A DNA stretch of 64,000 bases from Mailhella massiliensis (GCF_900155525.1 NZ_LT706952.1:1208639-1272638), one strand, 5' to 3'; positions 49,780-59,689 are shown, numbered from the stretch's first letter. A program made the numbers and translations. Notes: generated from the sequence alone by a model not told the origin.

Positions 49780-51261
49780 ATGGATGACGCAAGTCAGAAC
49801 GGCGCGGACAACAAGCTGCCGTTCAACCTGGCAAAATTCTTTTCCTACATTTCGCTGGTGCTGATTCTCATTTCCAGCGTCATCCTCACGCTCTTCATCG
49901 GCCGCACCATGACAAGCTCCGTGCTGGAAAGCCAGCAGGAGTATGCGCTTCTTCTTGCAGACAACATCAACCGCCAGATTTTCCGCAAGTTCACGCTTCC
50001 CGTCACCTACGCTTCCGGCCGCGTCGCTCTTTCCAATCCGGCGCAGTACAAACTGCTCGACGAGGTCATACAGTCGCAGCTGCACGGGCTTCAGCTCTCC
50101 AGCGTGCGCCTTTACGACGACCACTACACCATTCTCTATTCCACCGATCCCAAGGAAGTGCGCCGTACCGACCTGTACACCGCGGGCATTCCTCTGGTAT
50201 TTGAAGGAAAGCCCCATCACTTCGACGTGATTTCCTCCATTCCCTACACGCAGGCGCTGGTGACGCCCAACCTCAAGGACGGCACCTTCCTGCTGCGTAC
50301 CGTCTTTCCCCTGACCATAGACTCCGACTTTCAGGGTCTGCGCCTGCGCGGCCAGCCCGTGCCCGTACTCGGCGTTCTGGAAATCGTGCAGGACATGACG
50401 CCGCAGTACCGGGGAACCATACGTTCCCAGTGGCTCATCATTGCGGGATTTCTCGTTTCCACGCTCATCCTGTTCTTCCTGCTGCACTTCGTGGCCCGCA
50501 AGGCGGAATTCACCCTGAGCCGCCGCATGGCCCGCAACCGTCAGCTGGAAGCCCAGCTCCATCAGGCGGAAAAACTGGCCAGCATGGGCCGCATGGTGGC
50601 TTCCATCGCCCATGAAATACGAAACCCCCTGGGCATCATCCGTTCCAGTTCCGAATTCCTCATCCGGCGGCACAAGACGGAAGACGCCACCACTCAGGCC
50701 ATGCTCTCCGCCATCTACGACGAATCCTGCCGCCTCGGCACCACGGTCAACGACTTTCTGGACTACGCCCGGCCCCGTCAGCCGCGGAAGGACACCGTGA
50801 ACCTTCAGGACGTGCTCAACAAGGCCATGGCCTTCCTCGGGGGAGAATTTCAGCGCCAGGGCGTGGAAATCCACGCGAATCTTTCCCCCGATCTCATCGT
50901 TCAGGGGGACCCCGACCTCCTGTACCGCGCATTCTACAACATTCTCGCCAACGCGCAGCAGGCCATGAAGGGCCCGGGGCAGATCTTCATCGAAAGCGCC
51001 CTGCCCGCCGACGGGCAGATAACCCTCACCTTCCGCGACACGGGCCCGGGATTCGCCGAGGGCACGCTGGACAAGGTCATGGACCCGTTCTTCACCACCA
51101 AGGACAACGGAACAGGTCTCGGTCTGCCCATCGTTCAGGCCATCATCGATTCCCACGGCGGCGGCATGAAGCTTGCCAACGCCCCGCAGGGAGGAGCGCT
51201 CATCACCGTCCGTTTCCCCGCGCAGCATACTTCAACCGAACAAGGAAGCTCCCATGAGTGA
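49780..51261 (+). CDS. Sensor histidine kinase (NtrB/ZraS type)
   Basis: 493 residues. Two membrane helices (about 22-43 and 222-241) enclose a ~175-residue periplasmic sensor domain (LLADNINRQIFRKFTLPVTYASG... to ...LEIVQDMTPQYRG). The kinase core: H278 in SIAHEIRNPLGIIRSSSEF (HisKA), N-box YNILANAQQAMKGP, G1 DTGPGFAEG, F-box MDPFFTTKDNGTGLGLPIVQAII. Its 3' end overlaps the response regulator by 8 bases. The ligand is unknown. Confidence 0.93.
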   Translation: MDDASQNGADNKLPFNLAKFFSYISLVLILISSVILTLFIGRTMTSSVLESQQEYALLLADNINRQIFRKFTLPVTYASGRVALSNPAQYKLLDEVIQSQLHGLQLSSVRLYDDHYTILYSTDPKEVRRTDLYTAGIPLVFEGKPHHFDVISSIPYTQALVTPNLKDGTFLLRTVFPLTIDSDFQGLRLRGQPVPVLGVLEIVQDMTPQYRGTIRSQWLIIAGFLVSTLILFFLLHFVARKAEFTLSRRMARNRQLEAQLHQAEKLASMGRMVASIAHEIRNPLGIIRSSSEFLIRRHKTEDATTQAMLSAIYDESCRLGTTVNDFLDYARPRQPRKDTVNLQDVLNKAMAFLGGEFQRQGVEIHANLSPDLIVQGDPDLLYRAFYNILANAQQAMKGPGQIFIESALPADGQITLTFRDTGPGFAEGTLDKVMDPFFTTKDNGTGLGLPIVQAIIDSHGGGMKLANAPQGGALITVRFPAQHTSTEQGSSHE

Positions 51262-52633
51262 CATATCCCACATTCTCGTCATCGACGACGAAAAAAACTA
51301 TCTCATCGTCATGGAGGCGCTGCTCAAGGACGCGGGCTATGAGGTAACGGCGCTCAACGACCCGGAAATGGCCCTGCAGTTTCTGGACGAGTCGGAAGTG
51401 GACGTGGTCATCACCGACATGAAGATGCCCAAGCTCACCGGCAAGGAAGTGCTGCAGCGCATCAAAAAATCCTGGCCCGACCTGCCCGTGCTCATCATGA
51501 CGGCCTTCGGCAGCATCGAAAGCGCGGTGGAAGCCATGCGCTACGGCGCCTTCGACTACATCACCAAACCCTTCGCCAACGACGAACTGCTGCTTTCCGT
51601 GCACAACGCCGTGGAACTTTCCAAGGCGCACCGGCAGTACAAGCTGCTGCAGGAATCGCTGGAGGAACGCTACCGCACCCATCACATCATCGGCAAATCC
51701 AAAGCCATCCGCAACACGCTCTCCATCGTGGACAGGGTGGCCGTAAGCCGCTCCACCGTGCTCATTACCGGCGAATCGGGCACGGGCAAGGAACTGGTGG
51801 CCCGGGCCATACACTTCAGTTCCCCGCGCAAGGAAGGCCCCTTCGTTTCCGTCAACTGCATGGCCTTCAACTCCGGCGTACTGGAAAGCGAACTGTTCGG
51901 CCATGAAAAAGGCTCCTTCACCGGCGCCGTGGCCACGCGCCGGGGCCGTTTCGAGCAGGCCGACCACGGCACGCTCTTTCTGGACGAAGTGGGCGAGCTC
52001 AGCATGGATCTTCAGGTCAAGCTGCTGCGTGTGCTCCAGGAAAGAGTATTCGAACGCGTAGGCGGCACGGACCCCATCAGCGTGGATATCCGCGTGGTGG
52101 CGGCCACCAACCGCGACCTCTCCAAAATGGTGGAGGAAGGAACCTTCCGCGAAGACCTCTTCTATCGCCTCAACGTCGTACAGATTCCCATTCCGCCCCT
52201 GCGTGAGCGTAGGGAGGATATTCCCCTTCTCATCGCTCACTTTACGGAAAAAATCGCCGAAGACAACGGCATTCCCGCCAAAAGCTTCAGCACCGAAGCG
52301 CAGAACTACCTTACCGGCTATGAATGGCCCGGCAACATCCGTCAGCTTCAGAACGTGCTGGAAGGCTGCATGGTCATGGTTCCCGGACCGGTCATCGGCG
52401 TGGACGATCTGCCCCCGGAAATACGCGGCGAGGAATCGCAGTTCAAAAGCGCCGTGGACCTTCTGCCCGTGGAACTCAACCTGGCCGACACTCTGGACAG
52501 GATAGAAGCCGCGCTCATCAAACGCGCGCTGGTCAGGGCCGACTTCGTGCAGGCCCATGCGGCGGAACTTCTGGGCATATCCCGCAGCCTCATGCAGTAT
52601 AAATTGAAAAAGTACAACATCACCGGGCACTGA
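51254..52633 (+). CDS. Sigma54-dependent response regulator (NtrC family)
   Basis: 459 residues from MSDISHILVIDDEKNY. Receiver domain with Asp55 (VVITDMKMPK); AAA+ domain with GESGTGKELVARAIH (Walker A), the sigma54-contact loop FGHEKGSFTGA (residues 220-225 GSFTGA, usually GAFTGA), GTLFLDEVGEL (Walker B), VRVVAATNRDL and EWPGNIRQLQN; C-terminal Fis-type helix-turn-helix (IEAALIKRALVRADFVQAHAAELLGISRSLMQYKLKKY). Activates sigma54 promoters in answer to the upstream kinase. Target genes are not identifiable here. Confidence 0.94.
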   Translation: MSDISHILVIDDEKNYLIVMEALLKDAGYEVTALNDPEMALQFLDESEVDVVITDMKMPKLTGKEVLQRIKKSWPDLPVLIMTAFGSIESAVEAMRYGAFDYITKPFANDELLLSVHNAVELSKAHRQYKLLQESLEERYRTHHIIGKSKAIRNTLSIVDRVAVSRSTVLITGESGTGKELVARAIHFSSPRKEGPFVSVNCMAFNSGVLESELFGHEKGSFTGAVATRRGRFEQADHGTLFLDEVGELSMDLQVKLLRVLQERVFERVGGTDPISVDIRVVAATNRDLSKMVEEGTFREDLFYRLNVVQIPIPPLRERREDIPLLIAHFTEKIAEDNGIPAKSFSTEAQNYLTGYEWPGNIRQLQNVLEGCMVMVPGPVIGVDDLPPEIRGEESQFKSAVDLLPVELNLADTLDRIEAALIKRALVRADFVQAHAAELLGISRSLMQYKLKKYNITGH

Positions 52634-52650
52634 GCCTGAACACGTTTTCC

Positions 52651-52677
52651 GCGGGCGCATCATGCGCCCGCTTTTTT
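52651..52677 (+). terminator. Terminator of the two-component operon
   Basis: GCGGGCGCA-TCA-TGCGCCCGC (9-bp stem) followed by TTTTTT, 17 bases after the stop. Confidence 0.95.
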
Positions 52678-53060
52678 GTGCACGCCGAAAAGCCGAGGGA
52701 ACTTCTCTCCGGGAAGCTGCCTCCCCCTCTTCGCCACAACGTGCTTTTCCGAAGACGCTCCCTGCCGCACGGAGAGCATTTCTTTTTCCGAACGCTGTTT
52801 TCCTCTCACCGCCGGAAACACCCTCCTCATGCCGTTTTCAGGCCGGCCCTCTCCCCAGCGAAGAGAGCCGCAGGAACACACGCTATTCCCGCAGCTCGTC
52901 CGGCTTCAAGCGCCACACGATCCGGGAAGTACCTGCGGAGAACGACCGGATGTCCCCCTTTTCCCAACAGGGAGCCCGCAAAACGAAACAGGAACAACCA
53001 TTTTTACAACTTACCGGATTTAAACGTCTTTCCTCTTTGTCGTCTTTCTTCCTTCAGGAG
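52678..53060. other. Intergenic stretch before the parS sites
   Basis: About 380 bases; three overlapping + strand ORFs of 115-155 codons occur, none with a ribosome binding site or a family match, and all end past the parS sites or in the parA leader. No gene or RNA is recognised. No DnaA-box cluster was noticed. Confidence 0.45.
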
Positions 53061-53076
53061 TGTTTCACGTGAAACA
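53061..53076. other. parS site 1
   Basis: A perfect 16-bp palindrome TGTTTCACGTGAAACA, matching the ParB-binding consensus (TGTTNCACGTGAAACA). 98 bases before parA. Confidence 0.95.
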
Positions 53077-53095
53077 TTCCCTGCGCGGTCGTCCA

Positions 53096-53111
53096 TGTTT
53101 CACGTGAAACA
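53096..53111. other. parS site 2
   Basis: An identical 16-bp palindrome, 35 bases from site 1 start to start. ParB binds such sites and spreads to form the segregation complex; sites beside parAB are usually near oriC. Confidence 0.95.
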
Positions 53112-53173
53112 CTCCTTGCTTTTCGCCATGTCAGCGTTTATGTAAAGAAAGACTTTGGGAAAGGAGCTTTATC

Positions 53174-53944
53174 TTGGCCAGAATCATTGCCGTCGCCAAC
53201 CAGAAAGGCGGCGTGGGCAAAACCACCACGTCGGTCAACCTTTCCGCCTCTCTGGCTATCATGGAAAATCGCGTACTTCTGGTGGATTGCGATCCGCAGG
53301 CAAATTCCACCAGTTCTCTGGGATTCGACCAGCAGAATCTCACACGCAACCTTTATACCGCGCTTTGCGGCACCTCCACGCTGGAAGAAACGCTGCTCCC
53401 CACGGCAACGCCCTATCTTACCCTGCTTCCCTCTTCCACCGACCTTGTGGGCATAGAAATAGAGCTGGTGGACAAGATGGCCCGGGAATTCTATCTTGCC
53501 GACCTGCTCGGTCAGATAGCCGACAATTACGACTACATCATTCTCGACTGTCCGCCCTCCCTCGGCCTCATCACCATCAATACGCTGTGCGCCGCGCATG
53601 AAATACTCATTCCTCTGCAGTGCGAATTCTTTGCTCTGGAAGGAATCGTCAAGCTGCTGCATACCTACGAACAGGTACGCAAACGCCTGAACAGAGAACT
53701 GCAGATTCTGGGCGTGCTGCTCACCATGTACGATTCCCGCAACAAACTGGCGCGTCAGGTCAAGGCCGAGGCGGAACGCTGCTTTCCCAAGCATATGTTC
53801 GAAACCGTCATTCCCCGCAACGTGCGCCTTTCCGAAGCGCCCAGTCACGGAAAATCCATCCTGCATTACGACATCAAGTCCAAGGGGGCGGAAGCCTATC
53901 TGGCCCTTGCCCGCGAGGTCGTCCACAAAACGGCCCAGCCCTGA
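53174..53944 (+). CDS. parA: Chromosome partitioning ATPase ParA (Soj)
   Basis: Moves ParB-parS complexes on the nucleoid. 256 residues. The deviant Walker A is NQKGGVGKTTTSVNLSASLA, Walker A' VLLVDCDPQANSTSSLG, and Walker B-like IILDCPPSLGLIT. The start is TTG (53174), with AAGGAG (53161-53166) 7 bases upstream and no in-frame ATG before the Walker motif. Followed by parB after 182 bases. Confidence 0.95.
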   Translation: MARIIAVANQKGGVGKTTTSVNLSASLAIMENRVLLVDCDPQANSTSSLGFDQQNLTRNLYTALCGTSTLEETLLPTATPYLTLLPSSTDLVGIEIELVDKMAREFYLADLLGQIADNYDYIILDCPPSLGLITINTLCAAHEILIPLQCEFFALEGIVKLLHTYEQVRKRLNRELQILGVLLTMYDSRNKLARQVKAEAERCFPKHMFETVIPRNVRLSEAPSHGKSILHYDIKSKGAEAYLALAREVVHKTAQP

Positions 53945-54126
53945 AGAAAAGGCGCCTGTCCGCGACTCTCTTCTTCCCCCTGCGGAAAAGAGGCGGCACG
54001 CCGTTCCCTTCCCTGAGCCGATGTTCCACAAAAAATCGGAAACACGAACATAGGCGACAGCATCCGGCCTGCGCGGCAGGCCTGCATGACCGTGAACCAG
54101 AGCCTGCGGCTCTCTGTGAGGATATC

Positions 54127-55032
54127 ATGAACATTCCCGAACGCGGACTCGGCCGAGGCCTCAGTTCCCTTCTCAGTTCCGCCACGGAAAACGGCAGCGA
54201 GGAAACGAGGAAACTTGCCCTTACGCAGCTTGTTCCCGGCAAGCATCAGCCCAGAAAACTCTTCGACAACAACGCCCTTGCCGAACTTGCCGTCTCCATC
54301 AGAAACCAGGGCGTTATCCAGCCCCTTCTGGTACGCCTTCTGCCGGGTATGCCCCAGCGCTACGAAATCGTGGCCGGGGAACGGCGCTGGCGTGCGGCAC
54401 GCATGGCGGGCCTTACGGAAGTGCCCGTCATCGTCACCGAATACACCGACAAGGAAGCCATGACCGTGGCGCTGGTGGAGAACCTCCAGCGTGAGGATCT
54501 GAATCCCATGGAAGAGGCCGAAGCCCTGCAGGCTCTGCGCAAAGCCCACGGCCTGAGTCAGGAAGCGCTGGCGGAACAGCTCGGCAAAAGCCGTTCCGCC
54601 GTAGCCAACAGTCTGCGCCTGCTCCAGCTCCCCGCCGCCATGCAGGAAGCGCTCGCCGTAAGCGACATCAGCGCAGGTCATGCCCGCGCCCTGCTCGCGG
54701 TAGCCGATGAAGGTCTGCGCGAGCAGCTTTTTGCCGCCATCCGGGAACATCACCTTTCCGTACGCGAAGCGGAAGCTGCTGCCGACACCTGCAAGCGCAG
54801 CGGCAGACTCCCGGAAAAGCTCCTCCCGCAAAACGGAACGGAAAAGCCGCGCGCTCCCCGTGCTCCCCGGCCGCAGGTCATCAGGGATCTGCAAAAGCTT
54901 CTGCGGCAGAGCAGCGGCACAAAGGCCACCATCAACGGCAACGAACAGAGCGGCCGCGTACAGATTCCCTACTCCAGCCCCGAAGAGCTGACCCGCATTC
55001 TCGGTATGCTTGGGCTGAAAGACGAAGATTGA
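54127..55032 (+). CDS. parB: Chromosome partitioning protein ParB (Spo0J)
   Basis: CTPase that loads at parS. 301 residues from [18 protein letters not shown], the classic N-terminal ParA-interacting region. Then [59 protein letters not shown] (CTP-binding GERRWRA), [18 protein letters not shown], the [31 protein letters not shown], and a C-terminal dimer domain ([22 protein letters not shown]). GAGGATATC precedes the ATG. The frame is open further upstream, over the end of parA, but not used. Confidence 0.96.
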   Translation: MNIPERGLGRGLSSLLSSATENGSEETRKLALTQLVPGKHQPRKLFDNNALAELAVSIRNQGVIQPLLVRLLPGMPQRYEIVAGERRWRAARMAGLTEVPVIVTEYTDKEAMTVALVENLQREDLNPMEEAEALQALRKAHGLSQEALAEQLGKSRSAVANSLRLLQLPAAMQEALAVSDISAGHARALLAVADEGLREQLFAAIREHHLSVREAEAAADTCKRSGRLPEKLLPQNGTEKPRAPRAPRPQVIRDLQKLLRQSSGTKATINGNEQSGRVQIPYSSPEELTRILGMLGLKDED

Positions 55033-55057
55033 GCAGGAAAACTTCCGATGCCCCTTC

Positions 55058-55089
55058 AAGGCGTCCGCGTTATGGCGGACGCCTTTTTT
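55058..55089 (+). terminator. Terminator of parAB
   Basis: AAGGCGTCCGC / GCGGACGCCTT (11-bp stem, 6-base loop) and TTTTTT, 25 bases after the parB stop. Confidence 0.95.
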
Positions 55090-55138
55090 CGCCTCTCTGC
55101 CGAAGCTCATTCTTTTCAGAAAAACACGGCGGGAACGC

Positions 55139-56524
55139 TTATGCTTTCCCGCTCTTCCGCATCGCGGCAATCCTTTCTTTCACGGCGGCCCTCTCCACGG
55201 CATTGCGCCACGTTTCCCGGCGGTAGAATACCCATCCGCATACTGCGGGAATCAAAGGAGAAACGGCCTGCCCTGCATATATGCCCATGTAGCCCATACC
55301 GAGGATATCCGCCCCCAACCAGGCAAAAAACAGCCTTGCCGCAAAGGCTTCCAGCAACGCATTGCCGAGAGCGACATCCGCCCGGCCCACGCCCAGAGCG
55401 AAGGAATCGAAGCTGTACATGGCCACATACAGCACAGAGTTCACCGAACAGCACAGTCGAAGATACTCCACCCCCACCTTCACCACCTCCGATTCTGCAG
55501 GAGCAAAAAGCTCCATAACCGGCACGGCGAAAACCTGCACGGGAACGACCAGACATACGGTAACGGCCATACTCAGCCGGAATCCTTCCCAGAGCACCTC
55601 CTTCACTCTCCCGGCATTCCCCGCACCGGCGTTCTGCGCCACCATGGCCGTCACGGCCTGCCCTATCCCCCAGCACGGCATACCTGCAAGCGTGTTGATC
55701 TTCAGCCCTATGCCGGAAGCCGCCGCCACTGCCACCCCATAGCGGTTCAACATGGCCGTCATGATCAGAAACGACAGGTTCACCGCCGCCATCTGTGCCG
55801 AGGCGGGAAGCGACGTACGCAATACGACGGCGCAACGCCTCAGTTTCACGAAGCAAAAAAGCCCTCCTCCGCGTTCCGCCCGCAGCAACATCAGAGCGGC
55901 AAAAAAGGCTGCACCCTGAGCCGTCACCGTAGCCCATGCCGCGCCTTCCGTCCCCAGAGAGCACAGCCCTACCAGCACAAGATCCAGAACCATGTTCAGT
56001 ATGGCGGAAAAAGCCGTAATCAGCAACGGGGCAAGGCCGCTGCCCAGCGCGCGGAGCACGGCGCAGGCCGTATGCATCCCGAAAACAAACACCGTCCCCA
56101 ACAGAACCGTGCGTGTGTATGCAAGTGTTTCCTCCTTGATTGCGCCGGGCACATCAAGCCATGCAAGGGCCGGGCCGCACAGCAGGAAACTCCCCGCCCC
56201 GACAACCGACGCCGTGAGCAGTGAAAGAAAAAGCAGCGTATCCGTTGCCTCACGGCAGGCCTGCGCGCTCTTGTCCGCGGCGTGCCGCCCTGCTTCCACC
56301 GCCCCCCCGGAGCCGAAGCCCATTCCCAGCGAGGCCACGAAAAACGCCGCCATGTTGCCGTTGCTTACTGCCGCAACGCCGCTCTCCCCCACAAAACGGC
56401 TGACCACCAGCATGTCCGCCACACCGTATAAAAGCTGAAGCACCTGGGCCAGCATCAACGGAAGACTGAAAAAAACAAGTTCCCGGCCTACAGGGCCTTT
56501 CGTCATATCGTGATGAATGTTCAT
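55139..56524 (-). CDS. MATE-family efflux transporter
   Basis: 461 residues from MNIHHDMTKGPVGRELVFFSLPLMLAQVLQLLYGVADMLVVSRFVG, the MATE opening. Twelve membrane helices in two homologous halves; AFSAILNMVLDLVLVG and GMPCWGIGQAVTAMVAQNAGAGNAGRV are typical. It exports drugs or metabolites in exchange for Na+ or H+; substrate unknown. Start 56524 has AGGCGG upstream; the frame open to 56728 crosses the rsmB terminator. Convergent with parB. Confidence 0.9.
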   Translation of the reverse strand: MNIHHDMTKGPVGRELVFFSLPLMLAQVLQLLYGVADMLVVSRFVGESGVAAVSNGNMAAFFVASLGMGFGSGGAVEAGRHAADKSAQACREATDTLLFLSLLTASVVGAGSFLLCGPALAWLDVPGAIKEETLAYTRTVLLGTVFVFGMHTACAVLRALGSGLAPLLITAFSAILNMVLDLVLVGLCSLGTEGAAWATVTAQGAAFFAALMLLRAERGGGLFCFVKLRRCAVVLRTSLPASAQMAAVNLSFLIMTAMLNRYGVAVAAASGIGLKINTLAGMPCWGIGQAVTAMVAQNAGAGNAGRVKEVLWEGFRLSMAVTVCLVVPVQVFAVPVMELFAPAESEVVKVGVEYLRLCCSVNSVLYVAMYSFDSFALGVGRADVALGNALLEAFAARLFFAWLGADILGMGYMGIYAGQAVSPLIPAVCGWVFYRRETWRNAVERAAVKERIAAMRKSGKA

Positions 56525-56538
56525 ATGTCCGCCTGCAT

Positions 56539-56560
56539 AAAAAAAGCCGCCTATGGCGGC
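56539..56560 (-). terminator. Terminator of the fmt-rsmB unit
   Basis: Read leftwards, GCCGCC-ATA-GGCGGC with flanking pairs and TTTTTTT. It lies about 285 bases after the rsmB stop and 14 bases before the MATE start; the 56561-56845 stretch between holds no gene that I can support. Confidence 0.8.
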
Positions 56561-56845
56561 CCTTCCTGAAACGCGTTCCTCAGGGGAACCCACGGCCGCA
56601 CGATGAAGCGGCCATGCAGGCATGAGGGCAGACCCGGCCGAAACCGGACCATACCCGATGAACGGGGAAGCTTCGCTTCCCTTCAGCCCCGGCAACGCCT
56701 CATCGCAGAGAAGCCGGAGCGGACACAAGTCCGAGTTTCATATTCTTCCTTTCTCCCGGTCATGCGTTGCGGCCTCCCCGTACGGGACTCGACGCAAACA
56801 CATTCTCATAATCCGGGCCGCTGCTGCACAGAGCGGCCCCGGCGT

Positions 56846-58222
56846 TCATGCATCCTTGCGGATAACGGCCAGAAACAACGCATCCTGCCCCGGAAATGCA
56901 GGAAGAAACATCTGCTTCTCCACAAGGCGCCCGCTCTTTTCCCGGGCAAAAGCCTCCACGCGGTTCTCGTTCTCCTCGCCATTCAGGGCACACGTCACAT
57001 AAAAAAGCGCGCCGCCGGGCAGAAGCCTTGTCCACGCATGTTCCAGAATGGAAGCCTGCATACGTGCAGCTTCCCTGAGCCTCTCGGGCGAAAGGCGCAG
57101 CCGAAGTTCGGCATTACGGGCGAGCGTACCCGTACCGCTGCAAGGAACATCCAATAATATCAATGGGAAAGATTCTTCCACCTCTTCTGCCGGAGCACAG
57201 AGCAGCCTGGGTCTCGGCAGCCTGAGCCGCAAAAGCGCAGCCTTGAGTTCCTCCAGACGGAAGGCGGAAGGCTCGCTGGCAAGCGCCACATGCACGCCCT
57301 TTTCCAGAAGCGCCGCAGTTTTGCCGCCCCTGCCGCAGCAGGCGTCCCAGAGCGGAGCGTTCATGAGGTTCTGCCGTTCCATCCACGCTGCCAGGTATTC
57401 CGCAGCAAGCTGGGAGGTCGCTCCCTGCCGCGTAAGATCACCCCGCTTCTCAAAACTTTCCAGAAGCTCCTGCTCCCGGGCAGCCCCTGCCCGGCTCTTC
57501 TCCAGCCCCTGCGCGGAAAAACCGCCCTGCCCCACGGGGACATAGCCCTTATCCACCCAGTGCTGGACCAGCATTTCTCCCCAGGCTCTCGCCATGTTCG
57601 CACGCCAGCACGGCGCAGGATGAGCAAGGGTGTTGACCGCCAGGCGGCAGGCCTGTGCCGTGCCGTACTGTTCATCCCACATCTTTGCCAGCCAGAGCGG
57701 CAGGGAGGCCGCTTCCGCCATGCCCTCCGCATCCAGCTCCCCGCTCTCGAGCCTGCGCAGTTTTTCTTCCACGGCAAGGCGCAGGGCATCCGCCTCCCTG
57801 TCCACGGAGCGGAGCACGCCGTTGACCAGCCCGCCCAGGCCCTGCCCGAAACGGCGTCTGGTCAGATTGACCAGCTCGTTCACCGTAGCGCGTGCGGGTA
57901 TGCCGCTCATGAACAGAATCTCGTACGTCCCAAGACGGAGGAGCATTCTCACCTGAGCAGAAAGAGCGCCGGGCTTTTTCAAAAATCCCGCAAGTGCCGC
58001 GTCGAGCAGCGATGCTCGACGCAGCACGCCGTAGACCAGTTCGGCAAGAAGAGCCGCATCCTGCCTGCCGAGGTCCGCCTCCTGCCCGTAACGGGCAAGC
58101 ATGACGGGAAGCGGCGTCGTATCTTCCGGGTGCTGAAAAAGCTGATGCAAAAGCTCGAGTGCTCCGGTACGGGCGCCGGAGACGGCCTGTTTTTGAGGCG
58201 TTTTTTTTAATTTTTCAACCAT
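56846..58222 (-). CDS. rsmB: 16S rRNA (cytosine-C5)-methyltransferase RsmB
   Basis: Methylates C967 of 16S rRNA with SAM. 458 residues: N-terminal NusB-like domain (about 15-150, LLHQLFQHPE..., LLAELVYGVLRRASLLDAALAGFL, VNGVLRSVDRE) and the SAM domain with LWDACCGRGGKTAALLEKG, LLDVPCSGTGTLARNAELRLRL (Cys of motif IV) and FYVTCALNGEENENRVEAF (second Cys). 56 bases after fmt, the same pairing as in many bacteria. Confidence 0.94.
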   Translation of the reverse strand: MVEKLKKTPQKQAVSGARTGALELLHQLFQHPEDTTPLPVMLARYGQEADLGRQDAALLAELVYGVLRRASLLDAALAGFLKKPGALSAQVRMLLRLGTYEILFMSGIPARATVNELVNLTRRRFGQGLGGLVNGVLRSVDREADALRLAVEEKLRRLESGELDAEGMAEAASLPLWLAKMWDEQYGTAQACRLAVNTLAHPAPCWRANMARAWGEMLVQHWVDKGYVPVGQGGFSAQGLEKSRAGAAREQELLESFEKRGDLTRQGATSQLAAEYLAAWMERQNLMNAPLWDACCGRGGKTAALLEKGVHVALASEPSAFRLEELKAALLRLRLPRPRLLCAPAEEVEESFPLILLDVPCSGTGTLARNAELRLRLSPERLREAARMQASILEHAWTRLLPGGALFYVTCALNGEENENRVEAFAREKSGRLVEKQMFLPAFPGQDALFLAVIRKDA

Positions 58223-58278
58223 CGGATCACGATTCGGCCTTCAGGGCCTTAAAAACGATTCTGGGGCGTTCTCGAGAC

Positions 58279-59256
58279 TCAACCCTGTTTTTTACTTAAA
58301 ACACCGTAGGGTTCAGGAAGATTCCGCAGGCGGCCGTTGTAAAAATCCGTCGCACTCATGGAAGCCTTGCCCGCAGGGCGCAGTCTGGTGATTCTGTAGG
58401 CTCCCGAACCGCAGGCCACAAGCAGCGCATCGCCGTCCATGCCCACGAGGGTACCGGGAGCATGATCGCCCTTCCCTTCCACAGGCTGCCCCGGCTCCAG
58501 GCGAAGCATGACGGGTTCGCGCCCCTCCATATTCAGCACGCTCTTGGCGCCGGGTACGGGGGTAAGGCCGCGGATGATGTTGTGAATGGACTTCGCATCC
58601 ATGCTCCAGTCGATATATTCCTCTTCCGAGGTAATCTTGGCCGCATGGGTGACGAGTTCCTCATTCTGGCGCACAAAGGCCGCCCTGCCCTCGGCAATCA
58701 TGCCGAGCGCCCCGACCATGAGCTTTGCACCGTGCTCGGCAAGCGTGTCGAACAGGGTACCAGCCGTATCTTCCGGTTCAATGCTCACCGCCTGCTGCAG
58801 CAGCATGGGGCCGGAATCCAGCCCGGCTTCCATCTTCATGATGGTAATGCCGGAAATGGTATCGCCGTTCATGACGGCGCGCTGTATGGGAGCCGCTCCG
58901 CGATACTGAGGCAGAAGCGAACCGTGCACGTTGTAAGGGCCCATGGCGGGAATATCCAGCACTCTCTGCGGCAGCAGCAGGCCGTAGGCCGCCACCACCA
59001 GCACGTCGGGCCGAAGCGCGGCAAGCGCCTCGACGTCGGCGTCCTCCCTGAAGTTGCGCGGCTGATACACGGGCAGGCCCAGTTCCATGGCCAGTTCCTT
59101 GGTGGCGGAAGCCTTCAGCTTCTTGCCACGCCCCGCAGGACGGTCCGGCTGCGTGTACACGGCCACCACCTCGCCGCCTTCCCAGGCGGCCACGGCCTTT
59201 AAAATGACCGCCGCAAAATCCGGCGTGCCCATGAAAACAATACGCAGTTTCGACAT
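58279..59256 (-). CDS. fmt: Methionyl-tRNA formyltransferase
   Basis: Formylates Met-tRNAfMet for initiation. 325 residues from MSKLRIVFMGTPDFAAVILKAV, with GAGGGAG upstream. YTQPDRPAGRGKKLKAS, VVAAYGLLLPQRVLDIP, and NVHGSLLPQYRGAAPIQRAVMNGD (catalytic Asn/His) are typical, followed by the OB C-terminal domain. The frame open to 59349 has no homologous residues. Separated from def by ~480 bases and a terminator, unlike the usual def-fmt operon. Confidence 0.95.
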   Translation of the reverse strand: MSKLRIVFMGTPDFAAVILKAVAAWEGGEVVAVYTQPDRPAGRGKKLKASATKELAMELGLPVYQPRNFREDADVEALAALRPDVLVVAAYGLLLPQRVLDIPAMGPYNVHGSLLPQYRGAAPIQRAVMNGDTISGITIMKMEAGLDSGPMLLQQAVSIEPEDTAGTLFDTLAEHGAKLMVGALGMIAEGRAAFVRQNEELVTHAAKITSEEEYIDWSMDAKSIHNIIRGLTPVPGAKSVLNMEGREPVMLRLEPGQPVEGKGDHAPGTLVGMDGDALLVACGSGAYRITRLRPAGKASMSATDFYNGRLRNLPEPYGVLSKKQG

Positions 59257-59689
59257 ACAAGCTCCCTCTTGCAACTCTCCCGCACAGGACCTTCCGCCCT
59301 CGGCGGGAAAAAACGGCAACGCCTCTCCCCGGAGCGGCGATACGGACATTCCATAACAGCAGCGCGGCGGATGCTTCCCGGAAAAACGGGTCCGCGGCTG
59401 AAGCCCACTTTACGGGCTATGGGCCCGCGCGTCCAGCCTTCCCCTTCTCCCCGTCATTTTCCCCCGGAAAAAATCCCTGCAGCCGGCTATGCCCATACGG
59501 AACATGTTACGCGGGGCGGCCTCTTCATATTCCGCGCAAGGGTTATCTCTGCCGCCGATGTTCTTTCCCCCGAGCCCTGCAGTCCCGGAACACCTGCCTG
59601 TTTCGGAAGCCTGACGCTTTCTCCACAGGGCTGCCTCCTTTTCGGCATACGTTTTTACGGCAAACGGCACTGCCCTTCCTGCAGGACAT
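59257..59689. other. Intergenic gap between fmt and def
   Basis: About 430 bases. No gene is supported: small ORFs on both strands are Pro/Arg-rich with no start signal. The fmt promoter must be here, but no good -35/-10 pair was found. Confidence 0.4.

Noticed and set aside
52678..53145. Short ORFs upstream of parA
   Set aside because: They run through the parS palindromes into the parA leader and have no start signals.
55139..56728. 529-residue start for the MATE protein
   Set aside because: The extra 68 residues cross a terminator and contain no membrane-protein features; the start at 56524 has a ribosome binding site.
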